A stretch of 5,623 bases of DNA from Verrucomicrobiota bacterium (GTDB lineage Bacteria > Verrucomicrobiota > Verrucomicrobiia > Verrucomicrobiales > Akkermansiaceae): the NCBI GenBank assembly GCA_026397695.1, contig JAPLUJ010000119.1, positions 1 to 5,623 of the forward strand, read 5' to 3'. Under the pieces are notes generated by a model. It worked only from the letters and a program-made list of their open reading frames with translations. It made no database searches and had not been told where the DNA came from. Below are positions 1-4,597 of the stretch, piece by piece. Position 1 is the stretch's first letter, and each line of letters starts with the position of its first letter. Position numbers and translations under genes: made by a program.

Positions 1-34
1 CGGTGAAGGCCGTTGCAAGAGCCGGCCGGACCGG
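1..34 (+). repeat. Left-edge copy of an interspersed repeat (copy A, partial)
   Basis: The first 25 bases match bases 2217-2241 at 23 of 25 positions (shared core GGCCGTTGNAAGAGCCGG). After a 3-base gap both copies continue with CCGGACC. The shorter core CGTTGCAAGA (11-20) recurs exactly at 2376-2385. The copy starts at the window edge, so its true left boundary is unknown. The two copies lie on either side of the phage tape-measure relic. I recognise the style (dispersed intergenic repeats in Verrucomicrobiota-like genomes) but cannot name a family. Confidence 0.6.
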
Positions 35-65
35 GGGGCGGGGGGGTAGGGCAGTCGTACTGCCC
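33..65 (+). other. G-run (possible G-quadruplex) running into a perfect hairpin
   Basis: Six Gs at 33-38 and seven Gs at 40-46 are followed by TA and GGG at 49-51. This satisfies the usual G3+N1-7 quadruplex pattern on the + strand. The last G-tract is also the first arm of a perfect inverted repeat, GGGCAGT (49-55) and ACTGCCC (59-65), with a 3-base loop CGT. No T-run follows, so it is not a standard intrinsic terminator. Quadruplex and hairpin would compete for the same Gs. Function is unknown. Confidence 0.5.
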
Positions 66-325
66 GGTGGCGGGAGGATGTCGTTGTCATGTCTGCGGGG
101 GAGACTATAGAGGAAAATTTCCCGCGCCCGCGCCCCCGCCAAGAAAAAATCGCCCCAGCCCTACTGCTAGGCTGATTTCAGCCGGATTGGAAGATTCGGA
201 AACCTTAACTAAGATACAGAGGTCGCTGATTCCACCGTCTCAACCGACTTCAATCGCGGAGCGGAAAGCCTCGCCCGGTGCCACCCTACGCAAGGGTCAC
301 TGCCTTTGCGTTCCACCTCAAAGAA
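66..325. other. Non-coding GC-rich stretch with small palindromes
   Basis: I see no convincing gene here. The open frames that cross it have no family resemblance, no ribosome binding site, and proline/serine/arginine-rich translations typical of noise. Structural elements are visible. GCGGGGG (95-101) can pair with CCCCCGC (133-139), and GCGGGA (70-75) with TCCCGC (120-125). GGAAA-A-TTTCC (112-122) is a palindrome, and GGCTGA-TT-TCAGCC (170-183) is a perfect short palindrome. No promoter could be placed with confidence. Confidence 0.5.
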
Positions 326-485
326 ATCTCCGTGTCCCCGGCATCTCCGCGTTTGCCACGCCGCGTTCTGGCGTCTTTTCCTCTTCACTCATGACCCATC
401 AACCCGTGACCCTTTCTCTTCTCTTCCACTGATTACTGACGACCGATTACTGACCACTCTTACTCTTCACCATTGCCCCTTGACA
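301..485. repeat. Pyrimidine-rich degenerate short-repeat stretch
   Basis: The clearest part is a period-14 (2 x 7) repeat at 430-457, read as TGATTAC-TGACGAC-CGATTAC-TGACCAC. The decamer GATTACTGAC occurs at 431-440 and again at 445-454. To the left, ATCTCCG occurs at 326-332 and 343-349, and GCGTT at 308-312, 349-353 and 363-367. Between 381 and 485 the sequence can be laid out in heptads, but most neighbouring heptads share only 2-5 of 7 bases, so the period is weak outside the core. It resembles the short, text-like intergenic repeats seen in cyanobacteria and other environmental bacteria. It ends 28 bases before the tape-measure start. Confidence 0.5.
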
Positions 486-1362
486 ATGTTCCCCACTGCG
501 AAACAACCGACCCATGGCAGAGCGGGAAATCAGTGTGGTGATGACATCGACGTACAAGTCGGATCTCGCGAAAAAACTCCGGCAGGACAAGCAGAAGATC
601 GAGGCTTTCCAGAAGCATCTTGCCCGCCGCCCGCTCAACATCCCGGTCAAGCTCGATCTGCGCGGCGCGATGACCCAGGCCGCAGCCTTGCGCAAAGCCA
701 TCCTCGGCGAGTTTGCCCGCATGCCCGCGTCGATCCTTGGCGCGGACGGACGCCCGGCCTCCGCCGCATCGTCCGGCGGGCGCAAGACCAACGCCAGCGC
801 GGGTCTGCTTTCCAACACCGAAATCCGCCGTTTCGACAAGGACGGGCAGGAAATCGAAAAGCAGATCCACAGCGTGGAGCAACTTGGACGCGGCCTAACC
901 GAACTGAACAAGTTCAAGGATGGTGCCTCGGCTCCCTTTGAGACGATCACCAAGGACATTTCCAACGTCAAGGCGCTTGACGAGCGCCTGCGCGGGATGA
1001 ACGAAACCCTGCGCCAATCGTACAACACCGCCAAGGGCAAGGGCGATAAGCCCGGCCAGATCGCCGCTTTGCAACAGCAGGTGGAAAGGGTCGCGCAAGT
1101 CCGGCGGGATGCGGAAGCCGCCGGGTTGGCCCACAGCCCGGTCCACGCCAAGGCGGAGCGCCAGGTCGCCAGCTTGCAGGACCGGATCGATACCCTCCAG
1201 GGACGCGGCATGAGCGCTGCGGAAAAGTCAGTCAGACAAGCCCGCTCCGCCGCCGTGGGCGAGCAAATCGCCGCCGAATACCGCGCCACCCAGGAAAAAA
1301 TCAAGGCGAACAAGATCGAGGAAGCCGCCGCCAAGGCCATCCCGGATCGCCCCGCCCGCGAG

Positions 1363-1381
1363 TCCGCCCTCCAACCGCGTT
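1363..1381 (+). other. First frame break in the tape-measure reading (apparent +1 base)
   Basis: Upstream the protein reads ...PARESALQ in frame 1. Downstream it reads RVYAERKKLFEDSRDRY in frame 2. Removing one C at 1375/1376 (CAACCGCG to CAACGCG) joins the two smoothly. No stop codon occurs near the join in either frame. The exact base cannot be fixed from sequence alone. Confidence 0.65.
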
Positions 1382-1804
1382 TATGCCGAACGCAAAAAAC
1401 TCTTCGAGGACAGCCGCGACCGCTACCGGGCCATGGACGCGTCCCTCCAAGGGGAACAACGCCCGGACCTCGCCCGCAAGGCGATGGCCGCCGGACGCGT
1501 GCAACACAACCTCGCCAATCAGGAGAGCGTAGATCAGGCACGCCGCGATTCGGAGGCGGTCCGCGCCGAGGCCGCGGAACAGGCACGCATCACCAAGGCC
1601 GCCGAGCGCGAGGCCGCCGCCGCCGCCAAGACCGCCGCCGCGCAACGCCACGCCGACCGTGAGGCCGCCTTCAAGCGTGAGTTCCAGGACATCGATGCCG
1701 CCAGCGCCAAGCGCATCTCAGCGATCAACGCCGCCGAGCGGGCCGCCAAAGCCGCCACCAAATCCGTTTCCCGCAAAGACTCCATCGCCCGGATGGCCCA
1801 CGAG

Positions 1805-1816
1805 ACGTGGGGGTGG
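1805..1816 (+). other. Second frame break, restoring the original frame (apparent -1 base in a G-run)
   Basis: Frame 2 reads ...SIARMAHETWG up to about 1813. Frame 1 resumes as VADAARGKGLAAGVSSS. The break falls in the run GTGGGGGTGG (five Gs at 1809-1813), and adding a sixth G gives the continuous reading HETWGVADAARG. The break exactly compensates the one near 1375. Confidence 0.65.
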
Positions 1817-2216
1817 CGGATGCCGCCCGTGGCAAGGGCCTCGCCGCCGGTGTCTCCAGCTCGCGCGACATGGACAAGCACGCGGCCGCCACCGCCAAGA
1901 GCGGCCATGCGCTGGATTTCCATAGCAGTTCACTGCTGCGCAATGCCGCCACTTTCCTGAAGTGGCAGATTCCCATGCAGGCGGTCATGATGAGCACCCG
2001 CGCCTTCACCTCCGGCTTCGAGGGGGCCATGAAAATAGAACGCCAGTTCGCCACCCTGCGCTCGGTCTTTAACGGCACCAGCGAGGAGGCGCAAAAACTC
2101 AAGACCGGCACCCTCGATCTCGCCGCCGCCGAAGGCCGCAGCGGCGAGGAAGCCATGGCCACTTCGATCCGTTGGTCGCGCCTCGGATTCACCCGACTGT
2201 TAGGAAATTGCTTTCC

Positions 2217-2253
2217 CGGTGTAGGCCGTTGGAAGAGCCGGTGTCCGGACCCT
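2217..2253 (+). repeat. Copy B of the interspersed repeat
   Basis: It aligns with bases 1-34: the first 25 bases differ at only two positions, then copy B carries an extra TGT before the shared CCGGACC. It sits at the point where the tape-measure reading collapses, so it marks the likely junction. Confidence 0.65.
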
Positions 2254-2318
2254 GGTCTTTATACACAATTGCGGGGAACGATTCCTCGCTTGGTGTTCAG
2301 TGCGGGTTGGTTTTCCAA

Positions 2319-2333
2319 GGTCGCGGAGCGACC
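2319..2333 (+). repeat. Perfect 6-bp hairpin, 3-base loop
   Basis: GGTCGC (2319-2324), loop GGA, GCGACC (2328-2333). No T-run follows, so it is not a typical terminator. It is part of the larger palindromic element. Confidence 0.65.
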
Positions 2334-2338
2334 CTGGA

Positions 2339-2368
2339 GGGTAGCCATGTCGACGTAGTTAGCTACCC
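2339..2368 (+). repeat. 7-bp inverted repeat GGGTAGC/GCTACCC with 16-base loop
   Basis: The arms at 2339-2345 and 2362-2368 are perfectly complementary. The loop contains the palindrome GTCGAC. It belongs to the same intergenic element as the hairpin six bases upstream. Confidence 0.6.
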
Positions 2369-2370
2369 GG

Positions 2371-2412
2371 CTGGGCGTTGCAAGATCCTCGAGGTGTTCC
2401 AGACGCTCCGGG
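2371..2412 (+). repeat. Diverged third copy (C) of the interspersed repeat
   Basis: CGTTGCAAGA at 2376-2385 is identical to bases 11-20 and differs by one base from 2227-2236. Further similarity (GGTGTTCCAGACGCTCCGGG against GGTGTCCGGACCCTGG) needs several gaps, so the relation is suggestive rather than proven. Confidence 0.35.
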
Positions 2413-2434
2413 TATCGATTGCCGGAAATATTTC

Positions 2435-2495
2435 TGAATGAAAGAACGTGCATGAAAGAACGCCACATCGATCATCGTTTCATGCATCACGATGA
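2435..2495 (+). promoter_or_regulatory. Tandem and inverted repeats over the oxidoreductase start: candidate operator or leader switch
   Basis: TGAATGAAAGAACG (2435-2448) is followed directly by TGCATGAAAGAACG (2449-2462), with 13 of 14 bases identical. The second copy begins a perfect 9-bp inverted repeat: TGCATGAAA (2449-2457) pairs with TTTCATGCA (2478-2486) across a 20-base loop. An alternative perfect 7-bp stem, TCATCGT (2472-2478) with ACGATGA (2489-2495), includes the ATG at 2492 and shares base 2478 with the first stem, so the two full stems cannot coexist. No Shine-Dalgarno sequence precedes that ATG. This could be a protein-binding operator, an RNA structure affecting translation, or both. 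No effector is visible. The repeats are certain; the regulatory role is inferred. Confidence 0.5.
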
Positions 2496-2508
2496 ACCCC
2501 AATCCTGA
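2452..2508 (+). CDS. Possible 18-codon upstream ORF overlapping the oxidoreductase start
   Basis: ATG 2452 to TGA 2506-2508 encodes MKERHIDHRFMHHDEPQS. It overlaps the first 17 bases of the oxidoreductase in another frame. Four of the 18 residues are His, and both halves of the tandem 14-mer start with ATG-AAA-GAA-CG (the first gives only MKERA before a stop). There is no strong ribosome binding site. It could be a leader peptide that couples translation to the downstream gene, but an ORF this short is easily produced by chance. It is listed because of its position, not because it resembles anything known. Confidence 0.15.
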   Translation: MKERHIDHRFMHHDEPQS

Positions 2509-3727
2509 ACACCAATCAACGCGTCGCGACTTCCTGAAAACAACGGGTGCCGCCGCAGCGGCTCTGGGCTTTCCCACCATCATCCCCGCCTCGGCTCTTG
2601 GCCAGGGCGACAAGCCCGCTCCCAGCAACCGCATCGTCATGGGCGGCATTGGCCTCGGCAACATGGGCAGCGGCGATCTGGGCAATTTCCTCAACAACCC
2701 GCTGGTGCAGTACGTCGCCGTGTGCGAAGTGCGCGGCAACGTCCTCAATGAGCGCAAGAACCAAGTGGACGGAAAAAACGGCAACAAGGACTGCAAAGCC
2801 TACGTTGATTTCCGCGAGTTGCTCGCCCGCGAGGACATCGACGCGGTGCACATCGCCACCCCGGACCACTGGCATGCCATCCAGATCATCGAGGCTTGCC
2901 GCGCCGGCAAGGACGTCTTTTGCCAGAAGCCGGAAACCCGCACCTTGCGCGAGGGCAAGCTCGTCGTCGAAGCCGCCCGCCGCTATGGCCGCGTGGTTTC
3001 CGGCGGCAGCCAGCGCGTCTTGGAGGACTACCGCAAGCTCGTCAACCCATGTTGGAGCGGCGAGCTGGGCCCGATCAAGTCGATCAATGTGGCAGTCGGT
3101 CCGCTCTCCCAGCAGTGCAACCTGCCGCCGGAGAATTGCCCCGCCGACATGAACTGGGAAATGTGGCTCGGGCCCGCGCCTTGGGCGCCCTACAACTCCA
3201 AGCGCTGCGACGGCAATTTCGGCACCGGCGGCGGCAGTTGGCGGTCCTACAGCGACTATTCCGGCGGCGGCATGACCGACTGGGGCGCGCACCACTTTGG
3301 CGGCGCCACCTTCGCCGTGGACGTGCGGGAATTGCAACCGGCCGAGGTGACCCTCAACGACGAGGGCGGCAAGAAATGGATTTCCTTCAAATATCCCAAC
3401 GGCATTGAGTTGACCCACAACAGGCCGGGCCGTGGCAACATGCAAGTCGAGGGCACTCCGGGTGAAAAACGCGAGGCCAAGAAGATCCCGGAATATGCGG
3501 CCAAGGGTGGCATCGGCGCCGATTTCCTTGAGTGTGTCAAGACCCGCGGCAAGCCGTTCCGCGACATCGAACTCGCTGTCAATACCGTGGTCGTCTGCCA
3601 TCTCGGCATCATCGCTTACACCTTGGGCCGTTCACTCAAGTGGGATGCGGCGAAACAACAATTCACCGGCGACGATGAGGCCAACCGTTTCATCGACCAG
3701 GCCCGCCGCGAACCCTGGCAACTGTGA
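2492..3727 (+). CDS. Gfo/Idh/MocA family oxidoreductase, Tat-exported
   Basis: This is probably an NAD(P)-dependent sugar or cyclitol oxidoreductase of 411 residues; the substrate cannot be read from sequence. A twin-arginine signal is visible (STRRDFLK, arginines 11-12, then an Ala-rich hydrophobic run to about residue 36), so export across the inner membrane is likely. The Rossmann dinucleotide fold follows, with the glycine motif GGIGLGNMG at 51-59 and TPDHWH at 123-128. QKP at 145-147 stands where many relatives have EKP, with the lysine kept. The C-terminal substrate domain carries GGMTDWGAHH (259-268), the active-site histidine region of the bacterial subfamily common in PVC bacteria. 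Length fits the family. ATG 2492 is chosen because it places the Tat motif correctly; there is no Shine-Dalgarno, and the start lies in an inverted repeat. The HEAT-repeat gene begins 55 bases downstream and is probably co-transcribed. Confidence 0.92.
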   Translation: MNPNPEHQSTRRDFLKTTGAAAAALGFPTIIPASALGQGDKPAPSNRIVMGGIGLGNMGSGDLGNFLNNPLVQYVAVCEVRGNVLNERKNQVDGKNGNKDCKAYVDFRELLAREDIDAVHIATPDHWHAIQIIEACRAGKDVFCQKPETRTLREGKLVVEAARRYGRVVSGGSQRVLEDYRKLVNPCWSGELGPIKSINVAVGPLSQQCNLPPENCPADMNWEMWLGPAPWAPYNSKRCDGNFGTGGGSWRSYSDYSGGGMTDWGAHHFGGATFAVDVRELQPAEVTLNDEGGKKWISFKYPNGIELTHNRPGRGNMQVEGTPGEKREAKKIPEYAAKGGIGADFLECVKTRGKPFRDIELAVNTVVVCHLGIIAYTLGRSLKWDAAKQQFTGDDEANRFIDQARREPWQL

Positions 3728-3782
3728 TCCGCAGTTGCTCCATCCAATCTATCAAAATCTTTAACAAGAAAAACAACTTGCC

Positions 3783-4484
3783 ATGTCAGAACAGTTAGAC
3801 AAAGCCATTGAAGCCCTGAAAACCTATGACTGGGGCATCGATCCCAACGTCATCCGCCCGATTGACGAAGCGATCATCACAACTCACGCCGATGCCGCAG
3901 CCCGCAAGGATCTGGAAACGCGTCTCATCGCGGTGCTCAAAACCGAAGCGCCTCAAGCCGCCAAGGGTGCCGTGTGTCGCGCGCTCAAGACCATCGGCAC
4001 CGCTGCCGCTGTGCCGGCCCTGGCTCCGTTACTGGCGGATGAAAAACTCTCCCACATGGCGCGCTTCGCGCTGGAACGCATCCCCGCACCGGATGTCGGC
4101 CAAGCGTTGTGCAACGCACTCCCGAAGGTGGCCGCCAAACTCAAGATCGGCATCATCACGTCGCTCGGTGCCCGCCGCGAAGCGACCGCAGTTGCCCCGC
4201 TGCAAGCCCTGCTCGCCGACAGCGACCCGGCCATCGCCGCCGCCGCCGCCCACGCTCTGGGTGATATCCGCTCGCTGGAGGCGGCCAAGGCACTCGTCGT
4301 TGCCAAGCCAGGTGCCGGGACCAAGGACGCCATCGCCGATGCCTCCATGGCATGCGCTGAAACCCTCCTCACCGCCGGCAACAAGGGCGCCGCGAAAGCC
4401 ACTTATGAAAAGGTTCTCGCCAGCACGCCTTCCAAAGCGGCCAAGGACGCCGCCACGCGTGGCCTGCAGGCCTGTGCCAAGTAG
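3783..4484 (+). CDS. HEAT-repeat protein
   Basis: A 233-residue, almost entirely helical protein rich in Ala, Leu and Lys. HEAT-like helical pairs are visible at about 57-84 (APQAAKGAVCRALKTIG, then AVPALAPLLAD), 88-113, 117-145 (IGIITSLGARREATAVAPL) and 148-172 (DPAIAAAAAHALGDI). The last part, about 187-231, looks more TPR-like (ETLLTAGNKGAAKATYEKVL). Such solenoids bind other proteins; no catalytic residues are evident. There is no signal peptide, and an in-frame TAA at 3762-3764 excludes an upstream extension, so as written it is cytoplasmic. Related proteins I recall from Verrucomicrobiota are often longer, with more HEAT units after a signal peptide, so this may be a short stand-alone version. 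No strong ribosome binding site is visible. It lies 55 bases after the oxidoreductase and probably shares its transcript. Partner and role are unknown. Confidence 0.85.
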   Translation: MSEQLDKAIEALKTYDWGIDPNVIRPIDEAIITTHADAAARKDLETRLIAVLKTEAPQAAKGAVCRALKTIGTAAAVPALAPLLADEKLSHMARFALERIPAPDVGQALCNALPKVAAKLKIGIITSLGARREATAVAPLQALLADSDPAIAAAAAHALGDIRSLEAAKALVVAKPGAGTKDAIADASMACAETLLTAGNKGAAKATYEKVLASTPSKAAKDAATRGLQACAK

Positions 4485-4586
4485 CACTTGTCACGGCACC
4501 GGTGTTGGGGTTTCACGCATCAACTGTCCGCAAGGGTTGCTCCATGGTGGCGCAGCCTGGGTGGCAACCGGATTGCAAATGAGAAC
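4485..4586. other. Spacer between the HEAT gene and the secreted-protein gene
   Basis: I see no gene here. It contains an 8-base palindrome CACCGGTG (4497-4504) and a 6-bp stem GGTTGC (4535-4540) with GCAACC (4564-4569). No T-run follows either one, so no intrinsic terminator can be called. Base composition begins to fall in GC after this spacer, so a transcription boundary could lie here. Confidence 0.4.
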
Positions 4587-4591
4587 AGGAG
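4587..4591 (+). promoter_or_regulatory. Ribosome binding site AGGAG
   Basis: AGGAG lies 6 bases before ATG 4598, close to the ideal spacing. It is the only clear Shine-Dalgarno in the window and fixes the start of the downstream gene over the in-frame ATG at 4610. The oxidoreductase and HEAT genes lack such a site. Confidence 0.75.
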
Positions 4592-4597
4592 CTTGAG

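Larger units (their letters stand above)
514..2199 (+). pseudogene. Phage tail tape-measure protein, N-terminal remnant, frameshifted and truncated
   Basis: In phages and phage-like tails this protein sets tail length and fills the tube. The reading begins at ATG 514 (MAEREISVVMTS) with no clear ribosome binding site. It needs three segments: frame 1 from 514 to about 1374, frame 2 from about 1376 to 1811, and frame 1 again to about 2199, giving roughly 562 codons. GC-rich third positions follow this path. The middle (about 1510-1780) is an Ala/Arg/Glu/Lys-rich coiled coil. From about 1900 the pattern FLKWQIPMQAV, then RQFATLRSVFNGTSEEAQKL, then IRWSRLGFTR is typical of the start of the tape-measure core (PF10145-like). 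Family members usually continue for hundreds of residues, but here codon bias and similarity stop at about 2194-2216, where repeat DNA begins. No other phage gene is present. It is probably an inactive relic; the frameshifts alone could be sequencing errors, but the truncation could not. Confidence 0.72.
2200..2434. repeat. Palindrome-rich intergenic repeat element replacing the tape-measure 3' end
   Basis: GC-rich, codon-biased coding sequence stops at about 2194-2216 and the composition changes. The stretch contains repeat copy B (2217-2253), a perfect hairpin GGTCGC-GGA-GCGACC (2319-2333), a second stem GGGTAGC (2339-2345) with GCTACCC (2362-2368), and a third, diverged repeat copy at about 2371-2412. 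GGAGCG (2325-2330) can also pair with CGCTCC (2404-2409). Short open frames cross it in several phases, with no sign that any is a gene. I associate the hairpin-plus-GGGTAGCC style with dispersed non-coding repeats of Verrucomicrobiota and Planctomycetes, from memory only. It encodes no recombinase. Confidence 0.6.

Noticed and set aside
13..432. 139-codon + strand open frame at the left edge
   Set aside because: There is no ribosome binding site and no recognisable domain. It crosses G-runs, hairpins and short repeats, and its Pro/Ser-rich translation looks like noise.
480..508. TTGACA matching a -35 box just upstream of the tape-measure start
   Set aside because: No -10-like hexamer lies at 16-18 bases. 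The match sits in a pyrimidine-rich repeat where it can arise by chance.
1394..1400. A-AAA-AAC slippery heptamer near the first frame break
   Set aside because: It is out of phase for a -1 shift from the incoming frame, and the needed change is +1. The frame-2 protein already reads well before it (RVYAER), so programmed frameshifting does not explain the break.
447..1586. Long minus-strand open frame (379 codons) opposite the tape-measure reading
   Set aside because: It is a shadow of high-GC coding on the + strand. The translation is Arg/Ser/Pro/Ala-rich with no family resemblance, while the + strand shows recognisable tape-measure motifs.
2172..2441. Small + strand open frames across the intergenic repeat
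   Set aside because: Several overlapping frames are open by chance. None has a start signal, codon bias or domain, and the region is dominated by inverted repeats.
2516..3601. Minus-strand open frame of 361 codons inside the oxidoreductase
   Set aside because: It is antisense to an unmistakable Gfo/Idh/MocA gene and has the His/Ala/Gly/Val-rich composition typical of GC-rich shadows.
4535..4569. GGTTGC/GCAACC stem after the HEAT gene as a terminator
   Set aside because: The stem is only 6 bp with a long loop and no following T-run, so it does not meet the criteria for an intrinsic terminator.
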